This document shows positions 43,903-53,190 of a DNA stretch of 64,000 nt, piece after piece (within the stretch, counting starts at the first letter, position 1; each line of letters begins with the position of its first letter). Position numbers and translations under genes: made by a program. The notes under the pieces were generated by a model. It was not told where the DNA came from. It searched no databases and saw only the letters and a program-made list of their open reading frames with translations. Origin of the DNA: UMGS1883 sp045656865. Lineage in GTDB: Bacteria; Bacillota; Clostridia; UMGS1883. The DNA lies in assembly GCA_045656865.1 (NCBI GenBank), contig JAZOSB010000026.1, positions 1 to 64,000 of the forward strand, given 5' to 3'.

Positions 43903-45480
43903 TATTTCTGTTGCTTTATTAGCTGAAATTAAACTTTCGTCACTTGTGAAAAGAAGCACCTGCCTCTTGTGGGGAAGATTCTCCAAAAGCTTTATAGCTC
44001 TCTCTTTTCTTACCTTGTCATACTGTAAAAACGGCTGGTCGAGAAGTATGGGACAGCTTGAATCCCCATAAAGCATATCCGTTAATGCAAGCCTTACAGA
44101 TAAATAAAGCTGGTCAACAGTACCGCCTGAGAAAAATCCGCTTTCACGAGGGAGGTCTTCCTCTATCATAACCCCAAATTCCTTATCACAGAAAATCCGT
44201 GAATATTTACTACCTGCAATATGGCTGAAATATTCTGATGCCTTTGTGCTTAATGCAGGGGTAAAGTTTTTCTGCATATTTTCGTGGGCACGCTTTAGTG
44301 CCTCCATGCTTATCGTAACTGCACGCAGCTTTGCTTCAAGCTTTTTTTTCTTTTCTGTAAGACTGTCGGTATCTGCACCTTCTTCCAAAAGGGAAAGAGA
44401 TATGGACTCCTTGCGGATTTTTAACTTTTCAAGTCTTTTTTCCGCTTTATCAAGAGCTTTTGAAACAGCTTCTTTTTCTTTGTCACAAATTTCCTTTTTT
44501 TCTATAAATCTTTGAAGCTTTGCTTCAAGCTGTTTTAGGTTATTTTTTGCAGAAGGATTCCTTTTTATAAATCCTATTGCAAAAAATACCAATGAAAGGG
44601 GAAGAAACAGATAGAAAAAATTAAAATCAAGAAACATTGCCACAGCAAAAATTACCAGACACAGAATTCCTGCCGCATAAAACGGAGTATTTCCCTTTTG
44701 AGGAGCTTTTTTCTGCATTTCCTCAAGTCTGCCCTGAAGGTGGGCTATTTCAAGGGTGCAATCCTCGTCTTTTAATTTACTTTCTTTCTCAAAAAGTCGG
44801 GAAACTTCATTTTCTGTCTGGGTTATAAGGGTATCAAGGGAGTGTAGTTCAGTTTTTAAGCTGCTTTTTGCCCTCTGTATCCTTTGTGCTTCATTAAGCT
44901 TGTTTGTAATACTCGTAAGCTCTCCACCCTGCCCACGTTGTGGCTGAATCTCACGGCGCATTCCCTCGAGAATTTTTTGTGCTTTTTCGTAATTTACTGC
45001 TTCATCACCACCTGATGCAATGTTTGAAAGCCGTTGAGTAATTTCGTCATTATTACCCTCAAACGCTGCCCCTAGCTGTTTTATACAAAGGGTTTTGAAG
45101 AATGTATCCTGACCGACACCTATTATATCCTCAGGATTTAGTTGATATTCCTCACCAGTGTCTGCATCATATACCCGAAGTGTATCGTACTTTTTGACGT
45201 TTCCTGCTTTTCTGTAAATGCATATGTTCTTTCCATCGTCTGTAAGTACGGTTATTTTCCCCTCACATACACCACCGCTCCACGAGGTGTATTTTTCACG
45301 GAGAGAAAGTGTTTTCCCCCTCTTATCGCCAAAACCGTAAAACATTGAATATATAAAGCTTATAATTGTACTTTTTCCGCTTTCGTTGTTACCGAAAATA
45401 GTGTTAAGTCCTTCGGAAAATTCCATAACCTTATTTGAAAATTTCCCGAATGATAGGATTTCAAGCTTTGTAATAATCAT
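43894..45480 (-). CDS. YhaN/SbcC-like AAA ATPase with a membrane hairpin in its coiled coil
   Basis: A 528-residue SMC-like ATPase. The N-terminus has 'LSFGKFSNKVMEFSEGLNTIFGNNESGKSTI' (Walker A). Coiled-coil regions span about 170-260 and 315-400. Between them lie two hydrophobic helices (about 268-305), so the protein should be held in the membrane with both ends in the cytoplasm. The C-terminus has a signature-like 'FFSGGTVDQLYLSVRLAL' and Walker B 'ILLDQPFLQYD', where Gln replaces the usual acidic residue. It overlaps the nuclease-like gene by 4 bases, suggesting an SbcCD-like pair. It is much shorter than typical SbcC. Confidence 0.8.
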   Translation of the reverse strand: MIITKLEILSFGKFSNKVMEFSEGLNTIFGNNESGKSTIISFIYSMFYGFGDKRGKTLSLREKYTSWSGGVCEGKITVLTDDGKNICIYRKAGNVKKYDTLRVYDADTGEEYQLNPEDIIGVGQDTFFKTLCIKQLGAAFEGNNDEITQRLSNIASGGDEAVNYEKAQKILEGMRREIQPQRGQGGELTSITNKLNEAQRIQRAKSSLKTELHSLDTLITQTENEVSRLFEKESKLKDEDCTLEIAHLQGRLEEMQKKAPQKGNTPFYAAGILCLVIFAVAMFLDFNFFYLFLPLSLVFFAIGFIKRNPSAKNNLKQLEAKLQRFIEKKEICDKEKEAVSKALDKAEKRLEKLKIRKESISLSLLEEGADTDSLTEKKKKLEAKLRAVTISMEALKRAHENMQKNFTPALSTKASEYFSHIAGSKYSRIFCDKEFGVMIEEDLPRESGFFSGGTVDQLYLSVRLALTDMLYGDSSCPILLDQPFLQYDKVRKERAIKLLENLPHKRQVLLFTSDESLISANKATEILT

Positions 45481-46556
45481 ATATCCACCTCCATTGAGGG
45501 GATTTTTCCCATAAGTGCATCAAGCCCTGCCTTGCTGCAAAGAATAAATTCCTCCTCGCTTGAGGTAAGCTTTCTGACCTCTCTCAAAAACTCTCCGCGG
45601 AGGCTTTCCTCTTTTTCAATTTCGTCAAAATTGTAGGAAAGAGAAGTATCATCATAAATTTCCGCATAAAAACAGTATTCCTGAAGCTCACTTTCTAAAA
45701 ATTCAGTATTGATTTCATCAGCCGTTTCGCCAATCAGTGTGATTTTATATAAATCTTCACTGTGTACAATGCTTTTAAGCTTCTGCAGGATTTTTTCAGT
45801 ATCCTCACCGCTTATGTCACAGGAAATATTATGATAATGCCTTTTTGAAAACGATACAGGGAAAAGCTTTGTTTCATTCTCGGTAATTTCTCCGTAAATA
45901 AACCCCGTAACCCCATCATCATCAAAACCTGTACCATCTAAAGCACCGCTGTATGCACATTTTACATTTCCAACCTGAAAAACTTCACCGTTATGTATAT
46001 GTCCCATCGGGGCGTAATTTATGGGAAGTGAAGAAAGAACTTCACGGATTATTTGTGTGTAGTCACCTGCAATATTAAAATCTCCGTGAAGACACATAAT
46101 ATTTATCCTGTTTTCATCCAGGGGCATATCAGTAAATGAGGCATCTGTAAATGTACTGTTGTAGGACTTTCCGTATATAACCGTGTTTTTTTCAGGAATT
46201 TCAAAAAAATGGTCAAAGCACGGGAAAATATGTACATTATCGCTGAAATAATCCTCTTTCAAAAAAGGTGAATCGGGGCAAATATAATCGTGATTTCCTG
46301 AAATAATAAAAACGGGAACAGGAGAAAGTGAAGAAAGTGTTTTTCTCACAAATTCCGCATCTTTTTTCAAAGGATTGGGGCAATCAAATAAGTCGCCGCA
46401 TATAAGTAATGCGTCGACTGATTTTTCTTTGCAATAATTTACGGTATCAAGAAATACGGCTTTTTGTTCCTCAGCACGCAAGGAGGCAAGGTGAGAGGGA
46501 AGCCGACCGAAAGATGCACCTATATGTATGTCTGCACAATGAACGATTCTGAGCAT
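45477..46556 (-). CDS. SbcD/YhaO-like metallophosphoesterase (DNA repair nuclease)
   Basis: A 359-residue calcineurin-type phosphoesterase with the Mre11/SbcD motifs in order: 'CADIHIG', 'ICGDLFDCP', 'ISGNHDY', 'MCLHGDF' and 'PMGHIHNG'. It should be the nuclease subunit that works with the ATPase encoded immediately downstream (4-base overlap). YhaO/YhaN-like pairs are thought to act in DNA end processing. The preceding gene, trmB, ends 58 bases upstream. Confidence 0.88.
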   Translation of the reverse strand: MLRIVHCADIHIGASFGRLPSHLASLRAEEQKAVFLDTVNYCKEKSVDALLICGDLFDCPNPLKKDAEFVRKTLSSLSPVPVFIISGNHDYICPDSPFLKEDYFSDNVHIFPCFDHFFEIPEKNTVIYGKSYNSTFTDASFTDMPLDENRINIMCLHGDFNIAGDYTQIIREVLSSLPINYAPMGHIHNGEVFQVGNVKCAYSGALDGTGFDDDGVTGFIYGEITENETKLFPVSFSKRHYHNISCDISGEDTEKILQKLKSIVHSEDLYKITLIGETADEINTEFLESELQEYCFYAEIYDDTSLSYNFDEIEKEESLRGEFLREVRKLTSSEEEFILCSKAGLDALMGKIPSMEVDI

Positions 46557-46613
46557 TATAAGACTTATCCTTTCAAAAAATCATTGAAACAATCCGGCTT
46601 TTGTGGTAAAATG

Positions 46614-47243
46614 TCAATGTGTCTTTTTAGCCACCAATCTGCATATGGGGAAGCCCATTTGTGAAAAACGCTCCTCGTATTCGGTCATAATGTTACCCTC
46701 AAAATCACTGCTGTGTAAATCGAAGGTAACCTCCGAAAGAGAAAAACCGTTTTCAGGGAAGCTTTCAAGGGAAAAATCGAAAAGCTCGCGGTTATCTGTC
46801 TTGAAGCAAATTTCACCGTCGTCCTTTAAAATTCTCTTGTAAATTTCCAAAAATCCGCCGTGTGTCAGTCTGCGTTTGGCATAACCCTTTTTAGGCCACG
46901 GGTCGCTGAAATTAAGGTATATTCTGTCTACGGATTTATCGGGAAATGTTTCTGCAAGTATCTGAAAATTTCCTCGCATAAAGCGTAGATTGGAAACCTC
47001 TGCTTTCACGGCTTTTTCCATTGCAAGTACCATAACATTGGATACTTTTTCAACGGCAATATAGCGGATATCGGGATTCAGTTTTGCGGTTTCTGCAATA
47101 AAGCGTCCTTTTCCGCATCCTATCTCAATATGTAAAGGGCTACTGCCCGCAAACTCACGGGCAGTGTCGTTAAAATTTTCAAGCATAATGTTTTCGCACG
47201 CCTTGATTCTGTCATCAAGGTGACTGCGTGTTCTCATTCTCAT
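46614..47243 (-). CDS. trmB: tRNA (guanine-46-N7)-methyltransferase
   Basis: A 209-residue SAM methyltransferase with 'HIEIGCGKGRFIAETA', 'VEKVSNVMVLAMEKA', 'RIYLNFSDPWPKKGYAKRRL' and 'FKTDNRELFDFSLE', all diagnostic of TrmB. The longest ORF extends upstream into spoIIR. I chose ATG 47243, which gives the family N-terminus 'MRMRTRSHLDDR' and has AAAGGA about 9 bases before it. It makes m7G46 in tRNA. Confidence 0.95.
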   Translation of the reverse strand: MRMRTRSHLDDRIKACENIMLENFNDTAREFAGSSPLHIEIGCGKGRFIAETAKLNPDIRYIAVEKVSNVMVLAMEKAVKAEVSNLRFMRGNFQILAETFPDKSVDRIYLNFSDPWPKKGYAKRRLTHGGFLEIYKRILKDDGEICFKTDNRELFDFSLESFPENGFSLSEVTFDLHSSDFEGNIMTEYEERFSQMGFPICRLVAKKTH

Positions 47244-47268
47244 AGTACGAAGTCCTTTCTCTTTCGGA

Positions 47269-47889
47269 TTACCTTGACTTTGCGTAGACCTTGTCCTTTC
47301 CGCAAAGCTTACCGTAAAATTCAACTATTTTAAATTTAACCTCAAAGGGGAATACACCGTTTTGTGTGCTTGTTGTTATGATGTCATAGGATTCCTTATC
47401 CAATGAGGATTGCAGTTTTTCCTCAGCGTAAACGCTGTCTGTTGTCCCGTCAACGAAGCAAAGGGGAGGGAACATCACGCACCACCAGTTCTGCCCGTCG
47501 GCATTTCCGATTTTGACCCTTAACGCATCATAATTTCCTGCAGGGAGACGGATATTGTTATATTCCTTTGTCGGGAATTTAAAATTTCCGTATTCCACCT
47601 CAACAGGGTAGCTGTATCCCTTTTCGGCAATAATGGTTTCTGCAATTTCTTTATATTCATCAAGCTTTGTTTTTACATCGCTTTTCTTTGTGAAATTTGC
47701 ACGGCTGTGCTCTAATATTGCATCACGGACCTGAAGCTTCAGCTTTTGGTCCTCAATGCTATCACTGTTTGCCAGAATATGAAGCCTTACAATGTTTTCT
47801 GAAAGATTCGAGTTAACGGTTGTAGAATATCCCACCAACAGAAAAAGCATAAAGCCGGTTACAGCAATTATCGTCAATAATTTTTTCAC
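47269..47889 (-). CDS. spoIIR: Stage II sporulation protein R
   Basis: A 206-residue secreted protein. It has an N-terminal signal/anchor helix (about 4-24), then 'IVRLHILANSDSIEDQKLKLQVRDAIL', 'RLPAGNYDALRVKIG' and 'GQNWWCVMFPPLCFVD', which are specific to SpoIIR. In Bacillus it is made in the forespore under sigma-F and signals across the septum to trigger SpoIIGA processing of pro-sigma-E. The start is GTG with GAGGTG upstream. It has its own sigma-F-like promoter, overlapping the end of ispE. Its presence marks the organism as a spore-former. Confidence 0.95.
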   Translation of the reverse strand: MKKLLTIIAVTGFMLFLLVGYSTTVNSNLSENIVRLHILANSDSIEDQKLKLQVRDAILEHSRANFTKKSDVKTKLDEYKEIAETIIAEKGYSYPVEVEYGNFKFPTKEYNNIRLPAGNYDALRVKIGNADGQNWWCVMFPPLCFVDGTTDSVYAEEKLQSSLDKESYDIITTSTQNGVFPFEVKFKIVEFYGKLCGKDKVYAKSR

Positions 47890-47909
47890 TCAGCAACACC
47901 TCATATGTA

Positions 47910-47938
47910 AGTATTGCCACTGTGGAAAAATTTTATAC
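47910..47938 (-). promoter_or_regulatory. Sigma-F-type promoter of spoIIR
   Basis: Minus strand: GTATA (47934-47938), exactly 15 bases, then GGCAATACT (47910-47918). This fits the Bacillus sigma-F pattern GYWTA-N15-GGHRANNHT at every defined position. It ends 20 bases before the spoIIR GTG and overlaps the last codons of ispE. Confidence 0.8.
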
Positions 47939-48784
47939 GGGTGTACAAATATATACTGTTTTGTATTTTCTCCACAATTCTTTTTTTGCATTTCTCGCTT
48001 CTTCCATATTATTGAAAATGCCGAAAACAGTAGGACCGCTTCCACTCATTTGTGCACAGGCAGCACCAAGCTCCATAAGCTCATCCTTAACCTTTTGAAG
48101 AATAGGATGCTCAGAAAGACTTACCTCTTCAAGGACATTACCCATGGCACCTGTAATCATTTCCATATCCGAAGCGTGAAGTCCTTCAATAAGCTTTTGT
48201 GTCTGTGGCCTCTTATAATCTTTATACGAATCAATTTTTTCATAAACTGTTTTGGTGCTTATGGAAAAAGACGGCTTTACAAGAACAATACTGCACCTGG
48301 GGAATTTAGGCAGGGGAGAAAGCTTTTCCCCAATACCTTCTGCAAGCCTTGTTCCGCCGAGGATGCAGTAAGGTACATCGGCACCTAAGTTTATGCCGAT
48401 TTTACAAAGCTCTTTTAAGGATAGACCTGTGCCGAAAAGCTTGTTCATAGCTTTAAGTACAGCGGAAGCGTTACTGCTTCCTCCTGCAAGTCCTGCACCG
48501 ACAGGAATACGTTTTAAAATGTCAATGCTGACACCCTCTTTTATTCCCGTATATTTGAAAAATTCTTCAGCAGCTCTGTATGCAATATTGTTGCTGTCAA
48601 TGGGAAGATACGGAAGATTTGTGGAAAGCTCTATCCCGCTTTTGACTTTTGTAACGGTTACAAGGTCAAACACAGACACAGTCTGCATAACCATTTGTAC
48701 CTCGTGATACCCATTTTCAAGCTTGCCGAGAACATCTAAAGAAAGATTGATTTTAGCAAATGCTTTAGTTATTACTTTTTTCAT
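47933..48784 (-). CDS. ispE: 4-diphosphocytidyl-2-C-methyl-D-erythritol kinase
   Basis: A 283-residue GHMP kinase with 'AKINLSLDVLGKLENGYHEVQMV' at the start, the ATP loop 'KRIPVGAGLAGGSSNASAVL' and 'GSGPTVFGIF' near the end. It carries out the fourth step of the MEP isoprenoid pathway; the last step is encoded in this window by the IspH-S1 fusion. The longer ORF start is rejected: ATG 48784 gives the family N-terminus and has AGAGG 11 bases upstream. Confidence 0.95.
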   Translation of the reverse strand: MKKVITKAFAKINLSLDVLGKLENGYHEVQMVMQTVSVFDLVTVTKVKSGIELSTNLPYLPIDSNNIAYRAAEEFFKYTGIKEGVSIDILKRIPVGAGLAGGSSNASAVLKAMNKLFGTGLSLKELCKIGINLGADVPYCILGGTRLAEGIGEKLSPLPKFPRCSIVLVKPSFSISTKTVYEKIDSYKDYKRPQTQKLIEGLHASDMEMITGAMGNVLEEVSLSEHPILQKVKDELMELGAACAQMSGSGPTVFGIFNNMEEARNAKKELWRKYKTVYICTPV

Positions 48785-48875
48785 TTTGTATATTACCTCT
48801 CGTTTTTTGAGATTATTATATATTATTATACTATACTTTAAATTCAAAAGCAATAATTTTTAAGGAGAGATTATT

Positions 48876-49709
48876 ATGTTTTACTTAGGATGTCACCTGT
48901 CCGCGTCAAAGGGATTTTTGCATATGGCAAAGGAAGCATCATCAATCGGTGCCAATACCTTTCAGTTTTTTACACGAAATCCCCGTGGCTTTGCTGCAAA
49001 GGATATAGATGAAAAGGATATAGCGGAGTTTCTGAAATATACTTCCGACAACGGCTTCGGCAAAATCCTTGCACACGCACCGTATACACTTAACCCCTCA
49101 TCTGCAGATGAAAGAGTCAGAGACCTTGCACTCCGGATTATGCAGGATGATATGCTTCGTATGGAATATGTACCGGGAAACCTCTATAACTTCCATCCGG
49201 GAAGCCATGTGGGACAGGGTGCAGAAAGGGGAATAGAGCTTACTGCAGAACTGCTCAATACTATTCTTACTCCTGACCAGACAACAATCGTTCTTCTTGA
49301 AACAATGTCGGGAAAAGGCAGTGAAATCGGAAGAAGCTTTGAGGAACTTAAAGAAATGATTTACAGAACGGAGCTTTCAGAAAAGGTAGGCGTATGCCTT
49401 GACACCTGTCACGTGTATGATGCAGGCTATGACATTGTAGGAAACCTTGACGGCGTGATTGATGAGTTTGACAGAATAATAGGACTTGACAGACTTTATG
49501 CTATTCATATGAACGATTCCAAAAATCCTTTTGAAAGTCATAAGGACAGACACGAAAAAATTGGGGAAGGCTCAATCGGTCTGGAAACAATGAAGAATAT
49601 CATAAATAACCCCCGACTTAAGCATCTTCCAGTGTTTTTGGAAACACCAAATGAGCTTGACGGTTACAAAGCAGAAATTGAGCTTTTAAAAGCAAACAGA
49701 GAAGAGTAA
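48876..49709 (+). CDS. nfo: Endonuclease IV
   Basis: A 277-residue TIM-barrel AP endonuclease. It has 'GCHLSASKGFLHMAKEA' at the start, 'NFHPGSHVG', 'LLETMSGKGSEIG', 'GVCLDTCHVYDAGYD' and 'HMNDSKNPFESHKDRHEKIGEG', which carry the three-zinc site. It cuts at abasic sites in base-excision repair. AAGGAG lies 8 bases upstream. It is divergent from ispE and ends in a strong terminator. Confidence 0.96.
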   Translation: MFYLGCHLSASKGFLHMAKEASSIGANTFQFFTRNPRGFAAKDIDEKDIAEFLKYTSDNGFGKILAHAPYTLNPSSADERVRDLALRIMQDDMLRMEYVPGNLYNFHPGSHVGQGAERGIELTAELLNTILTPDQTTIVLLETMSGKGSEIGRSFEELKEMIYRTELSEKVGVCLDTCHVYDAGYDIVGNLDGVIDEFDRIIGLDRLYAIHMNDSKNPFESHKDRHEKIGEGSIGLETMKNIINNPRLKHLPVFLETPNELDGYKAEIELLKANREE

Positions 49710-49751
49710 AGATAAGAGCTGAACGGAATTAGCCGTTCAGCTCTTATCTTT
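49708..49751 (+). terminator. Terminator after nfo
   Basis: A 19-bp perfect stem (49708-49726 and 49733-49751) with a 6-base loop, beginning at the nfo stop codon and ending in TTT. Confidence 0.9.
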
Positions 49752-49867
49752 ACGTAAACGAGGAGAAAAATAATAGAATAAATGCAAAAAAACAGTTCCC
49801 TTTTTCAAAAAAATGTGGTAGAATATATTCTGTATAAATTTGTACATTATTAATGAGAGGAAAAACT

Positions 49868-51664
49868 ATGCAGGAAAATATCAGAAACTTTTGTATAATT
49901 GCACATATAGACCACGGTAAGAGTACTCTTGCGGACAGACTTTTAGAGCTTACGGGAAGTATCGAAAGCCGTGAAATGTCTGAGCAGTTGCTCGATAATA
50001 TGGACCTTGAGAAAGAGAGAGGTATAACTATCAAAGCCCGTGCTGTAAGGCTTAATTATAGGGCAGAGGATGGTAAGGATTATATCCTTAACCTGATTGA
50101 CACGCCCGGTCATGTTGACTTTAATTACGAGGTGTCACGTTCTCTTGCAGCATGTGAGGGTGCGCTTTTGGTGGTTGATGCATCACAGGGTATCGAGGCG
50201 CAGACTCTTGCAAACACATACCTTGCACTTGACCATAACCTTGAAATACTCCCTGTAATAAATAAAATTGACCTTCCGTCAGCACGTCCTGATGATATTG
50301 TTAAGGAAATCGAGGACATCATTGGTATTCCTGCAGAGGATGCACCGAGAGTAAGTGCAAAAAACGGAATAAACATAGAAAAAATTCCCGAATATATCGT
50401 AAAGAATATTCCTGCACCCAAGGGTGACGAAACAGCACCTCCCCGTGCGCTCATATTTGACTCTTACTACGACTCGTACAAGGGTGTAATTGTATATGTG
50501 CGTGTAATGGAGGGTGAAATAAAACCCGGTATGCGCATCCGCTTTATGGCAACGGGCGGTGAATTTGATGTTGTTGAAACAGGCTACCTTAACCCCAAGG
50601 GTGTTATGCCTGCAAAATCTATAAAAGCAGGTGAGGTTGGCTATATTGCCGCAAGCATTAAGACCGTTCGTGATACTCAGGTGGGTGATACTGTAACCGA
50701 TGCAAATAATCCTGCGTCCGAGCCTCTTTCAGGCTACCGCAGTGTAAATCCTATGGTTTACTGCGGTATTTATCCTGCTGACGGTGCAAAGTACGGCGAC
50801 CTTCGTGATGCTCTTGAAAAGCTTCAGCTAAACGATGCCTCTCTTGCTTTCGAGGCTGAAACAAGTGCGGCTCTCGGCTTTGGTTTCCGTTGCGGTTTCC
50901 TTGGGCTTTTGCATATGGAAATTATCCAGGAAAGACTTGAGAGAGAATTTAACCTTGATCTTGTAACAACTGCACCAAGCGTTGTTTACAGAGTTATAAA
51001 AACTACGGGCGAGGAGCTTTTCGTATCCAACCCCACAAATCTTCCTGCTCCTGCGGAAATCGACTATATGGAAGAGCCTTTTGTAAATGCTCATATCTAT
51101 GTGCCTCAGGAATTTGTTGGTGCGATTATGGAGCTTTGTCAGGACAGACGTGGAAACTATGTGGGAATGACCTACCTTGATTCCGAGCGTGCCGACCTGC
51201 ACTACAAGCTTCCCCTTAACGAAATAATTTACGACTTCTTTGATGCTATTAAGAGCCGCAGCCGTGGTTACGCATCCTTTGACTATGAGATGGATGAATA
51301 TATCAAGAGTGACCTTGTAAAGCTTGACATTCTCTTAAACGGAGATGTGGTGGATGCACTCAGCTTTATTGTTCATTCTACAAAGAGCTATGCACGTGGC
51401 AGAAAAATTGCTGAAAAGCTGAAGGAAACCATTCCGCGTCAGCTTTTTGAAGTGCCTATTCAGGCGGCAATCGGCGGTAAGGTAATTGCCCGTGAAACTG
51501 TAAAGGCAATGCGTAAGGACGTACTTGCCAAGTGTTACGGCGGTGACATTACACGTAAGAAGAAGCTTCTTGAAAAACAGAAGGAAGGTAAAAAGAGAAT
51601 GCGGCAGGTTGGCAGCGTAGAGCTTCCGCAGGAGGCATTTATGTCCGTTCTCAAGCTTGACTGA
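49868..51664 (+). CDS. lepA: Elongation factor 4 (LepA)
   Basis: A 598-residue translational GTPase. G-motifs in order are 'AHIDHGKSTLADRL' (P-loop), 'RGITIKA' (switch I), 'DTPGHVDF' (G3) and 'NKIDLP' (G4). It also has the LepA-specific C-terminal domain with 'YASFDYEMDEY' and 'GKVIARETVKAMRKDVLAKCYGGDITRKKKLL'. LepA acts on stalled or initiating ribosomes. ATG 49868 with AGAGG is used instead of the longer ORF. The following hemW gene starts 1 base after its stop. Confidence 0.97.
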   Translation: MQENIRNFCIIAHIDHGKSTLADRLLELTGSIESREMSEQLLDNMDLEKERGITIKARAVRLNYRAEDGKDYILNLIDTPGHVDFNYEVSRSLAACEGALLVVDASQGIEAQTLANTYLALDHNLEILPVINKIDLPSARPDDIVKEIEDIIGIPAEDAPRVSAKNGINIEKIPEYIVKNIPAPKGDETAPPRALIFDSYYDSYKGVIVYVRVMEGEIKPGMRIRFMATGGEFDVVETGYLNPKGVMPAKSIKAGEVGYIAASIKTVRDTQVGDTVTDANNPASEPLSGYRSVNPMVYCGIYPADGAKYGDLRDALEKLQLNDASLAFEAETSAALGFGFRCGFLGLLHMEIIQERLEREFNLDLVTTAPSVVYRVIKTTGEELFVSNPTNLPAPAEIDYMEEPFVNAHIYVPQEFVGAIMELCQDRRGNYVGMTYLDSERADLHYKLPLNEIIYDFFDAIKSRSRGYASFDYEMDEYIKSDLVKLDILLNGDVVDALSFIVHSTKSYARGRKIAEKLKETIPRQLFEVPIQAAIGGKVIARETVKAMRKDVLAKCYGGDITRKKKLLEKQKEGKKRMRQVGSVELPQEAFMSVLKLD

Positions 51665-51665
51665 T

Positions 51666-52718
51666 ATGATTTATATTCACATTCCGTTCTGCATCAGGAA
51701 ATGCCTTTACTGTGACTTTTATTCGGTGACGGATAAGTCACTTTTCAGGGCATATACTGATGCACTCATAAAGGAAATTGAAAGTATAAAGGGAACCAAA
51801 ACCGATACCGTTTACATTGGCGGAGGTACTCCTACGGCAATCGGAGAATATCTTTTTGAAATTGTTGATGCCGTAAATAAAAATCTGTCCTTGTCTGAAA
51901 AATGCGAATTTACTGTTGAGGCAAACCCGGGAACGGTTAACGGAGATATTTTAAAAAAACTTTTTCAAAAGGGTGTTAACCGCATCAGCCTGGGGGCTCA
52001 GTCCTTTAACGACAACGAACTTCGTGCGCTGGGAAGAATCCACAGTTCAAAAGAGATTTTTGAAAGCGTAGAAGCTATTAAGGAAGCAGGCTTTGAAAAC
52101 TTCAGCATTGATTTGATGCTTGCAACTCCCAATCAGACAATGGAGAGTCTTTCTTATTCTCTTGATTGTATTGAAAAAATAAATCCACCCCACGTCTCGG
52201 CATACTCACTGATAGTGGAGGAGGGAACACCATTTTATGATATGGAGCTTCAGCTCCCCGACGAAGATACTGAAAGACAGATGTACTACTTTGCGGAAGA
52301 ACGGCTTAAATCTATGGGACTTTCAAGGTACGAAATTTCAAATTTTGCCAAAGAGGATTTTGAATCCAGCCACAACAGCGGTTACTGGCAGGATAAAGAA
52401 TATATCGGTCTTGGAGCAGGTGCTCACTCCTATTATAAAGGTGCACGTTTCTCAAATGCCTCGGACATTCACAGATATATTAATGGTGAGGGCAGAAAAG
52501 AGGATTACACTCCTATTTCTGAAAAAGAACGCAAGCTTGAACTTTTTATGCTCGGACTCAGAATGACAAGGGGTGTAGAATACAACGGAGAATTTCCCGA
52601 AAGAGTAAACCCTCTTCTTGAAAAAGGTCTGCTTGAAATAAAGGATGGCAGGCTTCGTCTTACCAAACGTGGAACAGATTGTGCCAATCTTGTATTTATG
52701 GAGTTTTTGGATGATTAG
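51666..52718 (+). CDS. hemW: HemW-type radical SAM protein (heme chaperone)
   Basis: A 350-residue radical SAM enzyme with the cluster motif C9-x3-C13-x2-C16 ('CIRKCLYCDF'), 'YIGGGTPTAI' and 'ISLGAQSFNDNELRALGRIHS'. The short length and the absence of the extra N-terminal cysteine of HemN favour HemW, which inserts heme into target proteins. The gene follows lepA, as in Bacillus. An upstream in-frame TTG overlaps the lepA stop; ATG 51666 is preferred though no clear ribosome site is seen, suggesting coupling. Confidence 0.92.
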   Translation: MIYIHIPFCIRKCLYCDFYSVTDKSLFRAYTDALIKEIESIKGTKTDTVYIGGGTPTAIGEYLFEIVDAVNKNLSLSEKCEFTVEANPGTVNGDILKKLFQKGVNRISLGAQSFNDNELRALGRIHSSKEIFESVEAIKEAGFENFSIDLMLATPNQTMESLSYSLDCIEKINPPHVSAYSLIVEEGTPFYDMELQLPDEDTERQMYYFAEERLKSMGLSRYEISNFAKEDFESSHNSGYWQDKEYIGLGAGAHSYYKGARFSNASDIHRYINGEGRKEDYTPISEKERKLELFMLGLRMTRGVEYNGEFPERVNPLLEKGLLEIKDGRLRLTKRGTDCANLVFMEFLDD

Positions 52719-53181
52719 TATAAGAGATTACGCCCTGTATCTTATTGAATTTAAAGACAGAACGGAAAAAGAACTCCGTGATAAATTCAGGGAAAAGGGC
52801 TATGATGAAAACATTATAGAAGATGAAATCGAGTTTTTAAAAAATTACGGCTACATAAACGACAAACGGTATGCCAAGCATTTTACACATGATGCAATTA
52901 ACATAAAAAAATGGGGAAAAATGCGAATCCGTACTGAACTTCTGCGGAAAGGTGTTGACCGCGAAACCGTCGACAACACTATTGAAGATGCATTTTTTGA
53001 GGTTGAGGATGACCTTGTACTGACGCAGATGCAGACTCGGTTTAAAAATTCTGATTTCAGTAATATAAAAGAACGAGCAAGGATATTTAACTTCTTTATA
53101 AGGCGTGGATTTTCTCCCGACGAAATAAAGGGTGCAATGAATAAGATGTGTTCTTTTGATGATATAATTTGTGAGGATTGA
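52711..53181 (+). CDS. recX: RecX-family regulatory protein
   Basis: A 156-residue, mostly helical protein with RecX repeats: 'YALYLIEFKDRTEKELRDKFREKGYDENIIEDEIEFLKNYGYINDKRYAKHF', followed by a second and third similar unit. RecX inhibits RecA filaments; recA is not in the window. The longer ORF runs back into hemW. ATG 52711 has GGAG 7 bases upstream and overlaps the hemW stop by 8 bases. Confidence 0.88.
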   Translation: MISIRDYALYLIEFKDRTEKELRDKFREKGYDENIIEDEIEFLKNYGYINDKRYAKHFTHDAINIKKWGKMRIRTELLRKGVDRETVDNTIEDAFFEVEDDLVLTQMQTRFKNSDFSNIKERARIFNFFIRRGFSPDEIKGAMNKMCSFDDIICED

Positions 53182-53190
53182 GGTGGCAAT

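Noticed and set aside
47244..47324. Longer TrmB start inside spoIIR
   Set aside because: ATG 47243 has a ribosome site and matches the family N-terminus.
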